DNA of 64,000 bases from Nonomuraea coxensis DSM 45129. GTDB lineage: Bacteria; Actinomycetota; Actinomycetes; Streptosporangiales; Streptosporangiaceae. The stretch covers positions 1,488,001-1,552,000 of the forward strand of contig NZ_CP068985.1 of the NCBI RefSeq assembly GCF_019397265.1, read 5' to 3'. The notes below the pieces were generated by a model. The model was given only the letters and a program-made list of their open reading frames with translations, made no database searches and was not told where the DNA came from. The stretch's first letter is position 1. Every line of letters starts with the position of its first letter. A program made the translations under genes and the position numbers. Of this stretch, positions 54,667 to 63,988 are shown piece after piece.

Positions 54667-54698
54667 GAGGCCCGGCCCCCGCGAGGGGACCGGGCCTC
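54667..54698 (-). terminator. Rho-independent terminator of the secreted-protein gene
   Basis: On the minus strand a 14-base GC-rich stem with one mismatch (gaggcccggtcccc / gggggccgggcctc), loop tcgc, is followed by cggctttt. It lies just after the stop of the gene at 54713. Confidence 0.85.
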
Positions 54699-54712
54699 AG
54701 GAATGGTGCTGC

Positions 54713-55459
54713 TCAGTGACGCCACCAGGAACCGTAGACGCGCACGTAGTCGGCGCGGCTCGTCGAGCTGTTGAGCTCGTCGTTCCCGGCGAACGAAGCG
54801 CGGAACCAGCCGCTCTTGTACGCCTTGGTCTTGGCGTAGAACTTGCCGTCCCACTTCGTCTTCGTGGAGGTGACCCACTTCCAGGCGCTGTGACCGTTGG
54901 CGCGGTAGAAGATGTTCACCTTCTCGCCACGGACGCCCTTCCACCGGTGGTCATCGACCTGGAGCCGGCCGGAGAAGTAGATCGACTTGCCCTTGCGGAC
55001 CCGCCACGGCTCGGCGCTGAAGCGCGAGACGCGCGTGTCGGCCTTGGTCTCGGCGAGCTCGACCGCGAAGTACGCGTCGTCCTTCGCGACCTCCTTGTTG
55101 GCAGCGTCATACGCCGTGGCCGTGGCCTTCCACTTGCCGAACGCGTCACCGTCGGTGAAGCCGACGGAGAAGCGCCAGCTCTCCAGCGGCTTGACGTCCT
55201 TGGCGCGCAGCGTGTTGACGCCGTCCACCGGAGCGACGGTCACTTCGACCTTCTTGACGTCCGAGCCGGCCCGGACGTGGATGAACGCGGTGGTCTCCGC
55301 GCCCTTCTTGACCACGACCGGATTCGGCGTGATGCTGCGGATGTAGAGGCGGGTGTCCGCCTTGGTCGCGGTGGTGCTGGCGGAGGCGGCCCCCGCCCCC
55401 GTTACGAGCATGGCCCCGCCCACGAGGGCGGAGACGAAACCCAATGCGATTTTTCTCAT
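54713..55459 (-). CDS. Secreted hypothetical protein with two beta-sandwich-like repeats
   Basis: This 248-residue protein has a Sec signal peptide (MRKIALGFVSALVGGAMLVT, then AGAASA). Two related parts follow, each starting KADTR (KADTRLYIRSITPNPVVVKK and KADTRVSRFSAEPWRVRKGK), suggesting duplicated Ig-like domains. The C-terminus is Trp/Tyr-rich (YVRVYGSWWRH). No catalytic motif is seen; it may bind the cell wall or polymers. Confidence 0.78.
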   Translation of the reverse strand: MRKIALGFVSALVGGAMLVTGAGAASASTTATKADTRLYIRSITPNPVVVKKGAETTAFIHVRAGSDVKKVEVTVAPVDGVNTLRAKDVKPLESWRFSVGFTDGDAFGKWKATATAYDAANKEVAKDDAYFAVELAETKADTRVSRFSAEPWRVRKGKSIYFSGRLQVDDHRWKGVRGEKVNIFYRANGHSAWKWVTSTKTKWDGKFYAKTKAYKSGWFRASFAGNDELNSSTSRADYVRVYGSWWRH

Positions 55460-55571
55460 GAGGGTGCTGATTCCTCTCCCCGTATCGCTTCAGAGCCGGC
55501 CCGGGGTGGCCGGACTCCCTCTACTACTGTGAGGCACTGAATGGGGGAAAGGTTCGCTAAAGTTACGAGAA

Positions 55572-55614
55572 AATTTTGATCACGGCTTTAACCTGCGCTT
55601 ACGTGATCCAAATT
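55572..55614. promoter_or_regulatory. 13-bp inverted repeat between divergent genes
   Basis: The arms aattttgatcacg and cgtgatccaaatt match in 12 of 13 positions with a 17-base spacer, between the secreted-protein gene and the PfkB gene. The GATCACG/CGTGATC cores are those of the palindrome at 54615-54630, suggesting a shared regulator. Confidence 0.5.
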
Positions 55615-55650
55615 CTTTTTCGGATCGGGCGACCTACTACAGTCTGTCCC

Positions 55651-56523
55651 ATGACGGACGTCTACACGCTCGGCGAGCCTCTCGGCGTGGTCACCAGCGG
55701 CCGGGTCCGCCATGAGGGGGAGGCCAGGCTCGACGTCTGCGGGCCGGAGCTCACGCTGGCCGTGGCGCTGGCCAGGCTCGGGCACGACTGCGCCTACCTC
55801 GGCAAGGTGGGCGGCGACGAGCTCGGCGCGCGGGTGCTGACCGTGCTGCGCGGCGAGGGCGTGGACGTGGCGGACATGCGGGTGTCCGAAGGGCTGCCGA
55901 CGGGCCTGCTGCTCAGGGAGAGCCGCGTGGGCCGCGAGCCGCGCACCGCGCACTACCGCGCGGGGTCGGCCGGCTCGCGCCTGTCGCCGGGCAACGTCCC
56001 CATCGACCGCGTGGGCGCGGCCAAGATGCTGCACGTCACCGGCGTGACGGCGGCCCTCGGCATCGACGCCCAGGACGCCGTGCGCGCCGCCGTCGGCGCC
56101 GCCCGCACCGCGGGCGTGATGATCTCCTTCGCCGTCGAGTACGTCCCTGAGCTGTGGCCGTCGGTCCGCGAGGCCGAGGAGGTGCTGAGCGAGCTGGCCT
56201 GCGCCTCCCACCTGCTCTTCCTCCGCCAGGACGAGCTCGACCTGGTCAAGCCCGCCCTCACGCCGGAGCGCGAGGTGGTCGTGGACCGCGGGGTGAAGGG
56301 CGCCACCGTGCGCGCCGACCGGATGCGCTACGACGTCCAGGGCCGGCAGGTGCCGGTGGTGGACCCGTCGGGCGCGGGGGAGGCGTTCGCGGCCGGCTAC
56401 ATCAGCGCCGCCCTGGACGGCCTCACCCCGCAGGAACGCCTGCACCGCGGGGCGCTGTTGGGCGCCGCCGCGGTGACGGGCGTCAGCGACTGGCAGGGGT
56501 TGCCCACCAGGGCCGAGCTGTGA
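55651..56523 (+). CDS. PfkB-family carbohydrate kinase-like protein with altered catalytic motif
   Basis: This 290-residue protein follows the ribokinase/PfkB fold: VALARLGHDCAYLGKVGGDE near residue 33-52, GVTAALG, and the nucleotide-binding end DPSGAGEAFAAGYISAAL. In active kinases the last motif is GAGD, with Asp as base; here it is GAGE. The mid-region FAVEYVPELWPS likewise departs from the usual D-x-N-x-R. The protein may be inactive or regulatory. The start at the ATG at 55651 fits the family N-terminus. Confidence 0.82.
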   Translation: MTDVYTLGEPLGVVTSGRVRHEGEARLDVCGPELTLAVALARLGHDCAYLGKVGGDELGARVLTVLRGEGVDVADMRVSEGLPTGLLLRESRVGREPRTAHYRAGSAGSRLSPGNVPIDRVGAAKMLHVTGVTAALGIDAQDAVRAAVGAARTAGVMISFAVEYVPELWPSVREAEEVLSELACASHLLFLRQDELDLVKPALTPEREVVVDRGVKGATVRADRMRYDVQGRQVPVVDPSGAGEAFAAGYISAALDGLTPQERLHRGALLGAAAVTGVSDWQGLPTRAEL

Positions 56524-56526
56524 CGG

Positions 56527-59500
56527 TCAGGTGATCGTCAGGGTGAACGTCGAGGTCGTGTTCCTGATGTTCTGCGCGTTGCCGCTGAAGCGGAGGCCGG
56601 TGAACGTGGCCGACCCGACCGCCGGGCCCTGACCGGGCTCGGGCAGCTCGTTCACCCAGATCCCGAAGCCGGACTTGGCGTCGAAGGCGTCGCCACTCTT
56701 CTGGGCGCCGCTGATCGAGACGTTGGTGAAGGTCGTGTCCTGCACCGGGTTGAGCGGCGTCGTCGGGCTGGAGTAGCCGGTCTGGAACATGATCCCGCTG
56801 TAGGTCGGGTCCACGATGTCCAGGTTGCTGACCCTGATGCCCTGGAACACCTTGGAGGAGGAGAACACCCACAGCGCCGGGAACGTCTGCTGCCCCCAGA
56901 AGTGCCCGCCCGCCCTGACCAGCGAGATGTCGTCGAACACGGTGGGCGGGCTCGCGCCGAAGCCGTGCATCGGGTAGCCGAAGTCGAGCGAGCTGATCGT
57001 CACGCCCGAGTAGACGAGCGTGTCGGCCACGTAGATGTTCCTGAAGGTGTTGTCGTAGCCGCCGTAGACGGCCACGCCCGCGGCCCGCCAGGTGAGCAGC
57101 GAGCTGAGGTTCTCGAAGACGTTGCCGTGCTGCTCGCCGGGGTTGTTGTCGGTGGCCGAGAACAGCGCGAAGCTGTCGTCGCCCGTGGCTCGGGTCTCGA
57201 TGTCGGTGACGTGGTTGCCGGTGCTGCCGTTGGTGAGGTTGAGGCCGTCGGCGAAGGTGTTCCTGATCCGGGAGTTCTTCAGCGTCATGTCGTCGGTGTT
57301 CGTGCCCCAGTACATGCAGACCTGGTGCTCGACCCAGATGTCGTCGATCGTGATGTCCGCCACGTTCGAGAAGTCGAAGACCTTGCCGGGGCCGTCGATG
57401 CGCGCCGTGTAGTCGCCGAAGTAGGCGAAGCCCTGGAACGTCGAGCCGTTCGCCGTGGCGTCGGCGCGGAAGCCGATGTCGGTGTTCTCCTGGCCGGAGG
57501 GCGGGCGGAAGCGGGTGAACCACGGGCCCGCGCCGACGATTTTGATCGCCTTGCCGTAGACCTGGAACTTCGAGCCGGTCCGGTAGTCGCCGGCGGGCAG
57601 GTAGACGCCGGTCAGGCTGCTGTCCATGCGGGCCTTGTCCAGGGCGTTCTGGACGTCCTGGTGGGTGAAGCCGGCGGGGACGGCGTACGTGGCCGGGTCG
57701 GGGTTGGCGACCGCGGTCGCCTGTTCGAGGTCGATGAAGTCGATGGCGTACGTGCTGGTGTTGGCGGCGTCCTTCTGCAGGCGGATCCTGCTGCCCTTCG
57801 GGACGGTGGTCCTCGACGTAGGCGCCGGTCCGGTCGAGCGTGACCGCGCGGCGGCCGGACGCCTCGCCGGCGAGCGTGCCGACGTCCCTGCTCGGGCCGA
57901 CCCTGGCCGCGCCGCCGCCGAGCACGGCGTCCTCGGCCTCGTAGGTGTCGTAGGGCATGTGCGCGCCGCGGCCCACGAACAGCGGCAGCTCGCTGGTGTT
58001 GTTGGCGCGCTTGACCGGCAGCTCGGCGGCGTCGCCGGCGAGCACGGTCCTGACCGTGTACCTGCCGTCGGCCGCGGTCCAGGTGCCGAGGGTGACCGGG
58101 GCGGTGGTCGCGCCGGGCGCGATCGCGCCGCTCGCCGAGCCGGTCAGGGTGCGGACGACCGTTCCGCCGGCGTCGACGACGGTGAGCGTGACGCCGTGCG
58201 CGGCCGAGCTGGAGGCCACCGTGCCCTGGTTCCTGATCGCCACGCTGAACGTGACCGTGCCGCCCGCGGCCGGGTTGCCCGGCGTCCAGGCGACGGGCGC
58301 GGCGACCAGGTCGGCGGTGTCGACCGGCCGGACGGTGAGCGTGCCCGTGGTGGTGTTGTTGGCCTCGTTGAGCTCGGTGACCTCGCCGTCCTCGTCCACC
58401 TTGGCGGACAGCTGGTACGTCCCCGCGTCCCGCGCCCCGATGTCCGCCGACACGGTCGCCGACGCCCCCGCGGCCAGCGCGCCCACGGCGGCGGCGCCGA
58501 CCTTGGCGGTGCCCGCGTAGAAGGTGACGGAGGTCGCGGCGGAGCCGGCGGTGCCCGCGTTCCTGACCGTGGCCGAGAGGGTGACGGCGTCGGTCTCGAC
58601 CGGCGAGGCGGGAGTGGAGGTCAGGTTCGCCACGGTGAGGTCGGGGTTGGCCGACGGCGTGCCGAACACCTGGAACTCGGCGACCTGCCCGCCGGGCGCG
58701 CCCGAGTTGGCGGTGAACTGCAGCCGGACGTCGGCCGCCCGGCCCGTCACCGGGACGGTCACCGAGTTGCCCGTCGCCGGGTCGAAGGTGTAGGTCGCCG
58801 AGGCGGCCAGGCCGGTGAAGGAGGTGGCGCTCTGCTCGCGGCCGAGGACCTGGAACGTCTGCGTGCGCCGGCCCCACGCCTGGCCCGGGTCGAGCTTCAC
58901 GGTGACCGAGGTGAGGTCGGCGTTGGCGCCGAGCTGCACGGTGAGCTGTCCCGGGTAGGCGGCGCTCTCCCAGTAGGTCCGCAGGTCGCCGTCGTTGGCG
59001 TTGGCGGCGACGTACGTGTGCGTGTGCGACGACTCGGTGATCGGCCTGCCGAGCGCCAGGTTCGTCCCGGTGGGCGGCGGCCCGTCGTCGGCGGCGCCCC
59101 AGACCTCGAACTCCGAGAGCTGGCCCGCGGGCCAGCTGGTGTTGGCGGTGATCTGGAGGCGCACGTACCGGGTGGTGGTGGCGGCGAAGGTGACGGTGGC
59201 CGCCGGGTTGAAGGTGTGGGTGGCCGAGGCGGCGATCGTGGTGAACGTGGAGCCGTTCGCGCTGCCCTGGACGGTCAGCGTCTGCGTACGGCTCGGCCAG
59301 CCCGCGGGCAGCTTGAGCACCAGCCGGTTGACGCTCGCGCTCGTGCCGAGGTCCACCTGGATCCACTGCGGGAAGGCGTTGTTCGCCGACTCCCAGTAGG
59401 TGGCCTGGTCGCCGTCGGTCACGTTGGCGGCGGGGTAGACGTCGGTGAAGCTGCTCGCGGTGGCGGCCTTGCCGGCGGCGAGGTTGGTGTCGGCCGCGGC

Positions 59501-59569
59501 CTGGGCGGCGGTGGCGGGCGCGGCGAGGAGTCCGATGGCTAACGAAAGGGCGGCGAGGACGGCTCTCAT
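56527..59569 (-). pseudogene. Secreted multidomain beta-helix glycosidase (GH87-like), broken by a frameshift
   Basis: The start at 59569 gives a signal peptide (MRAVLAALSLAIGLLAAPAT). Two F5/8-type sugar-binding domains follow (AAGKAATASSFTDVYPAANV; ALGRPITESSHTHTYVAAN), then two CARDB-type domains (DLTVANLTSTPASPVETDA; DLVAAPVAWTPGNPAAGG). Near 57811 the frame shifts; the catalytic part continues in another frame as TVPKGSRIRLQKD to the stop at 56527. That part is a right-handed beta-helix with NTFADGLNL and TRATGDDSFALFSATD, resembling alpha-1,3-glucanase/mycodextranase (GH87). Two inverted GCAATA half-sites lie upstream. A sequencing error could also explain the shift. Confidence 0.78.
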
Positions 59570-59628
59570 GGGGGTGGCCCTTCGGCGGAGGCTAGTTGGC
59601 CGAACCATAGGATGTCGAGCAGATGGCC

Positions 59629-59649
59629 GCAATATTTCGACTGTATTGC
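59629..59649. promoter_or_regulatory. GCAATA-N9-TATTGC inverted repeat before the glycosidase gene
   Basis: The half-sites gcaata and tattgc are separated by 9 bases, about 60 bases upstream of the glycosidase start. The same pair, spaced 11, precedes the ABC operon at 60891, so both are probably controlled together. Confidence 0.6.
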
Positions 59650-59772
59650 GCAAACCATGGACTGACTGACGTCGGCCCGGATCCGCTGTCGGAGCTGGTC
59701 AACACCAGGTGGCGGGCGGAAAATCCGTCCGCGTACGGTGCAAGCGGTGTCGTCCGATCCACGTAAGTCCTT

Positions 59773-59784
59773 GCAAGCGCTTGC
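59773..59784. promoter_or_regulatory. LacI/GalR-type operator upstream of lacI
   Basis: The perfect 12-base palindrome gcaagcgcttgc lies 24 bases before the lacI start. It has the central CG of LacI-family operators and probably gives autoregulation. Confidence 0.7.
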
Positions 59785-59807
59785 GCTACAGGCCGTATAG
59801 TTTGCGC

Positions 59808-60797
59808 ATGACACGACGACTCGCAGAGGTGGCCAAGAAGGTCGGGGTGAGCGAGGCGACCGTCAGCCGCGTGCTCAACGGCAAGCCGGGGGTCTCCGAC
59901 GCGACCCGCGAGGCCGTGCTGACCGCCCTCGACGTGCTCGGCTACGAACGCCCCACCCAGCTCCGCGGCGACCGGGCCCGGCTGGTCGGCCTGGTGCTGC
60001 CCGAGCTGCAGAACCCGATCTTCCCCGCCTTCGCGGAGGTGGTCGGCGGCGCCCTCGCCCAGCAGGGCTTCACCTCGGTGCTGTGCACCCGCACGCTCGG
60101 CGGCGTCTCGGAGGCCGACTACGTCGACCTCCTGCTCCAGCAGCAGGTCAGCGGCGTGGTCTTCGCCGGCGGCCTGTACGCCCAGGCCGACGCCGCGCAC
60201 GGGCACTACCGGCTGCTGCACGAGCGCAAGCTCCCGACCGTCCTCGTCAACGCGGCCGTCGGGCACCTCGACTTCCCCCAGGTCTCCTGCGACGACGTCG
60301 TGGCGGCCGAGATGGCGGTCGCCCACCTGCGCGCGCTCGGCCACGAGCGGGTCGGCATGGTGCTCGGGCCGAAGGACCACATGCCCTCGCGGCGCAAGCT
60401 GGAGACGTTCCTCGCGGCAGGCGGCGACGCCGAGCTGGTCGAGCACACGATGTTCTCCCTGGAGGGCGGGCACGCGGCCGCCGCCCGGCTGGTCAGGCGC
60501 GGGGTGAGCGGCGTGGTGTGCGCGAGCGACCTGCTCGCGCTCGGCACCGTACGGGCCGCGCGCCGCGCCGGGCTCTCGGTGCCCGGCGACATCTCGGTGA
60601 TCGGCTTCGACGACTCCGCGCTCATGAACTGCACCGAGCCGCCGCTCACCACGGTCCGCCAGCCGATCGACGCGATGGGCAGGGCCGCCGTGGACCTGCT
60701 GGTCGCGCAGATCGACAAGGCGGTGGTGCCGGCCGACGAGCTGCTGTTCGAGCCCGAGCTGGTGGTACGGGCCTCGACCGCGCGCTGTCCTGCGTGA
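59808..60797 (+). CDS. LacI-family transcriptional regulator of the adjacent ABC/glycosidase cluster
   Basis: This 329-residue repressor has the DNA-binding head and hinge RLAEVAKKVGVSEATVSRVL, NGKPGVSDATREAV, followed by the sugar-sensing core (VGLVLPELQNPIFPAFAEVV, GHERVGMVLGP, SVIGFDDSALM, TTVRQPIDAMG). I chose the ATG at 59808; the longer frame from 59709 runs through the operator. It lies between the divergent glycosidase gene and the ABC operon. Confidence 0.93.
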   Translation: MTRRLAEVAKKVGVSEATVSRVLNGKPGVSDATREAVLTALDVLGYERPTQLRGDRARLVGLVLPELQNPIFPAFAEVVGGALAQQGFTSVLCTRTLGGVSEADYVDLLLQQQVSGVVFAGGLYAQADAAHGHYRLLHERKLPTVLVNAAVGHLDFPQVSCDDVVAAEMAVAHLRALGHERVGMVLGPKDHMPSRRKLETFLAAGGDAELVEHTMFSLEGGHAAAARLVRRGVSGVVCASDLLALGTVRAARRAGLSVPGDISVIGFDDSALMNCTEPPLTTVRQPIDAMGRAAVDLLVAQIDKAVVPADELLFEPELVVRASTARCPA

Positions 60798-60812
60798 CGT
60801 AGTCGTTATCTT

Positions 60813-60835
60813 GCAATAGAGCGTCGGAATATTGC
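60813..60835. promoter_or_regulatory. GCAATA-N11-TATTGC inverted repeat before the ABC operon
   Basis: The same half-sites as at 59629-59649, with 11 bases between, lie 56 bases upstream of the binding-protein start. Confidence 0.6.
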
Positions 60836-60890
60836 GTCCATGTGTCGCTGATCCTATGGTGTGGGCACCTCGCATCAGAAGGGTCAGACC

Positions 60891-62243
60891 ATGCGGAGAT
60901 CCACCGGACTCGTGCTCGTAACCGCGCTCGGCCTCTCGGCGACCGCCTGTGGCTCCGGCGAGTCGCCGCAGCCCGCGGCCTCCGGCGGGGCGGCGGACGT
61001 GACCATCACGGTCGCCTGCCAGCCCGCCAGGACCGCGCCCCAGGACCGCAAGGCATGGGACGAGGACGTCGCCGCGTTCATGAAGGCCCACCCCGGCGTG
61101 ACGGTGAAGAGCACGGACCAGCAGCCGTGCTTCGACCCCAAGACCTTCGGGCCCAAGCTGGCGGGCGGCCAGATGGAGACCGTCTTCGTGGTGCCGATGA
61201 CGAACTACGACGACGTCATCGCCCAGGGGCAGGCCCTCGACATCACCCGGTACACAAGCTCGGTCAAGAACTGGAACGACCTGCGCCCCGACCACCGCGA
61301 GCTGCTCACCAAGGACGGCAAGGTCTACGGCGTCCCCAACGTGCACTACAGCGTCGGCCTGGTCTACAACCGGGCGCTGTTCGCCAAGGCCGGCCTCGAC
61401 CCCAACACCCCGCCGAGGACCTGGGCCGAGGTGCGCGAGGCCGCCAAGAAGATCGCCGGCCTCGGCGCCGGCCACATCGGCTACGGCGAGTACTCCGGCG
61501 GCAACACCGGCGGCTGGCACTTCACCCAGGCCCTCTACGGCCGGGGCGGCGACATCCTGACCGCCGACGGCAAGAAGGCCGCCTTCAACTCGCCCGAGGG
61601 CAAGGCCGTGCTGCAGACCCTGCACGACATGCGCTGGGTCGACAACAGCATGGGCGGCAAGCTCCTCGTCGGCTGGGAGTCGCTCATGATGGCCATGGGC
61701 AGCGGCAAGGTCGGCATGATGCTCGGCGCGCCCGACGTGGTCACCGACGTGGTCACCAAGTTCAAGGGCAACGTCGACGACTACGGCATCACCGGCTTCC
61801 CCGAGGCCAAGGCGTCGCTGAGCGGCGGCGAGGCGTACATGATCAACCCGAAGGCCACGCCCGAGCAGGCCAAGGCCGGCATGGAGTGGATCGACTTCCG
61901 CTTCAACACCGTCGGCAAGGGCCGCTTCGACTTCGCCCGCGGCAAGGCCATCGGCAACCCGGTCGGCGTCCCCGACAACGCCGTCTACGGCGACTCGCCC
62001 ACCGGCAAGGCCCTCCAGGAGGAGCGGGTGAAGAACGCCTCGCTGCCCGTCGAGAACTACCAGACGTACGTGGACGCCGCCGCGACCATCCCGCCGAAGG
62101 CCGAGCCCCCGCACGCGCAGGAGCTGTACGCCATCCTCGACGTGCCGATGTCCGGCGTGCTGAGCCGCAAGGACGCGAGCGTCGACGAGCTGCTGGCGAA
62201 CGCTGAGACCAAGGCCAACGCGATGCTGGCGGCCAAGGGCTGA
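60891..62243 (+). CDS. Extracellular sugar-binding lipoprotein of ABC transporter
   Basis: This 450-residue lipoprotein has a signal with MRRSTGLVL and the lipobox TAC, Cys20. The core shows the binding-protein pattern (KAWDEDVAAFMKAHPGVTVK, VYGVPNVHYSVGLVYNRALF, GWESLMMAMGSGKVGMMLG). The ATG follows AGAAGGG; an upstream GTG in frame is not needed. First gene of an operon with two permeases; together with the beta-helix glycosidase it probably imports glucan oligosaccharides. Confidence 0.94.
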   Translation: MRRSTGLVLVTALGLSATACGSGESPQPAASGGAADVTITVACQPARTAPQDRKAWDEDVAAFMKAHPGVTVKSTDQQPCFDPKTFGPKLAGGQMETVFVVPMTNYDDVIAQGQALDITRYTSSVKNWNDLRPDHRELLTKDGKVYGVPNVHYSVGLVYNRALFAKAGLDPNTPPRTWAEVREAAKKIAGLGAGHIGYGEYSGGNTGGWHFTQALYGRGGDILTADGKKAAFNSPEGKAVLQTLHDMRWVDNSMGGKLLVGWESLMMAMGSGKVGMMLGAPDVVTDVVTKFKGNVDDYGITGFPEAKASLSGGEAYMINPKATPEQAKAGMEWIDFRFNTVGKGRFDFARGKAIGNPVGVPDNAVYGDSPTGKALQEERVKNASLPVENYQTYVDAAATIPPKAEPPHAQELYAILDVPMSGVLSRKDASVDELLANAETKANAMLAAKG

Positions 62244-62248
62244 CCCTG

Positions 62249-63115
62249 ATGCGGATCTTGAGGCGCAATCTGACGGCCTACGGGTTCCTGTGTGCGGCGT
62301 TGTTCTGCTTCACGGTGTTCGCCTGGTATCCGATGGTCAGGGAGTTCGTCCTGAGCTTCCAGCGGACCGACCTGATCAACCCGCCCGAATGGGTGGGGCT
62401 GGACAACTTCAAGGCGGCCGTCGCCGACCCGGCCTTCGGCGAGGCGTGGCTGAACACCGTGGAGTTCACCGTCCTCGCGCTGCTGTGCGGCTACGCCGCC
62501 CCGTTCGCCGTCGCGCTCGTGCTCAACGAGCTGCGCCACGCCCGGGCCTACCTCAGGTTCGTGGTCTACCTGCCGGTCATGCTGCCGCCGATCGTCGCGG
62601 TGCTGCTGTTCCGGTGGTTCTACGATCCCGGGCCCGGGCTGTTCAACCAGATACTCGACTTCCTCCACCTGCCGACGCTCGCCTGGCTGGACAGCTCCTC
62701 CACCGCGCTGGTCTCGCTCGTCATCGTCTCCACCTGGATGAACATGGGCAGCGCGACCCTGATCTACCTGGCCGCGCTGCAGAACATCCCGCCCGAGCTG
62801 TACGAGGCCGCCGAGCTCGACGGGGCCGGCATCCTCAAGCGGATCAGGCACGTCACGATCCCGCAGACGCGGCTGATCCTGCTGCTCATGCTCATGCTGC
62901 AGATCGTGGCCACGATGCAGGTGTTCATCGAGCCGTACATGCTGACCGGCGGCGGCCCGGAGAACGCGACCGTCAGCGTGGCGTACCTGATGTACCAGTT
63001 CGCCTTCTCCCAGATGAACTACGGCCAGGCAGGGGCGCTCGGCATGATGCTCATGCTCGCGCTGCTCGTCTTCGCCGCCGTCCAGCTCCGCACCACCCGG
63101 GAGGACCAGGCATGA
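62249..63115 (+). CDS. Carbohydrate ABC transporter permease (MalF type)
   Basis: This 288-residue permease has six hydrophobic segments and the EAA loop YEAAELDGAGILKRIRHVTI. It starts 5 bases after the binding-protein stop and overlaps the next permease by ATGA. Confidence 0.94.
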   Translation: MRILRRNLTAYGFLCAALFCFTVFAWYPMVREFVLSFQRTDLINPPEWVGLDNFKAAVADPAFGEAWLNTVEFTVLALLCGYAAPFAVALVLNELRHARAYLRFVVYLPVMLPPIVAVLLFRWFYDPGPGLFNQILDFLHLPTLAWLDSSSTALVSLVIVSTWMNMGSATLIYLAALQNIPPELYEAAELDGAGILKRIRHVTIPQTRLILLLMLMLQIVATMQVFIEPYMLTGGGPENATVSVAYLMYQFAFSQMNYGQAGALGMMLMLALLVFAAVQLRTTREDQA

Positions 63116-63984
63116 GGACGGAGGCGCAGATCAGGACGATCGTCTCGCCCCACCAGCTCAACAGCCGATGGGGGCGGCGGATCTACTGGCTGGTGCTGGT
63201 CTCCGTCGTCCTGCTGTTCACCCTGGCCTTCGTCTTCCCGCTCTACTGGATGGTCACCGGCGCCATGAAGACGCCGGACGAGATCGCCGAGATGCCGCCC
63301 ACGCTGGTGCCGAGAGACCCGACGCTGGACAACTTCTTCGAGGCGTGGGACCTGTTCGACCTCGGCACGCTGCTGGCGAACACCGCGTACTACGCCTTCG
63401 GCGCCTGGCTGTTCTCCATGGTGGTGGACGTGTCGGCGGCGTACGCGCTGTCGAAGCTGCGCCCGATGTTCGGCGGCGTGATCCTCGGCGCGATGCTGGC
63501 CACGCTGATGATCCCGCCGATGGTGATCCTCATCCCGCTCTACGTGACGATCGTGGACCTCGGGCTGCTGAACAACCCGTGGGGGCTGTGGTTCCCCGCG
63601 GCGGCCAACGGATTCAACATCTTCCTGCTCAAACGGTTCTTCGACTCCATCCCGCGCGAGCTCATCGAGGCGGCGCAGATCGACGGCGCCGGGCCGGTGC
63701 GCACGCTCTGGTCCGTGGTGCTGCCCGTCTCCCGGCCCATCCTCGGCGTGGTGTCCATCTTCACGATCGTCACCGCGTTCAAGGACTTCGTCCTGCCGCT
63801 GCTGGTGATGACCGACAGCGAGAAGATGCCGGTCAGCGTCGGACTGTCGCAGACCGCAGGGGCGGTCACCCAGAACCAGGTCATGGGCGGCCTGGTGATC
63901 GCCGGCATCCCCATGATCATCGTCTTCTTCGTCTTCCAACGACACATCATGGCGGGCCTCACCGCCGGAAGCATCAAGGGATAA
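63112..63984 (+). CDS. Carbohydrate ABC transporter permease (MalG type)
   Basis: This 290-residue permease has six hydrophobic segments and the EAA loop IEAAQIDGAGPVRTLWSVVL, ending HIMAGLTAGSIKG as usual. I chose the ATG overlapping the upstream stop; the longer frame from 62290 is antisense-like noise. It completes the transporter except for the ATPase, which is not in the window. Confidence 0.94.
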   Translation: MRTEAQIRTIVSPHQLNSRWGRRIYWLVLVSVVLLFTLAFVFPLYWMVTGAMKTPDEIAEMPPTLVPRDPTLDNFFEAWDLFDLGTLLANTAYYAFGAWLFSMVVDVSAAYALSKLRPMFGGVILGAMLATLMIPPMVILIPLYVTIVDLGLLNNPWGLWFPAAANGFNIFLLKRFFDSIPRELIEAAQIDGAGPVRTLWSVVLPVSRPILGVVSIFTIVTAFKDFVLPLLVMTDSEKMPVSVGLSQTAGAVTQNQVMGGLVIAGIPMIIVFFVFQRHIMAGLTAGSIKG

Positions 63985-63988
63985 TCGC

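Noticed and set aside
56483..57627. Separate gene for the glycosidase catalytic part starting at the ATG at 57627
   Set aside because: The upstream region in the same frame (TVPKGSRIRLQKD onward) belongs to the same protein and no ribosome-binding site precedes that ATG; a frameshifted single gene fits better.
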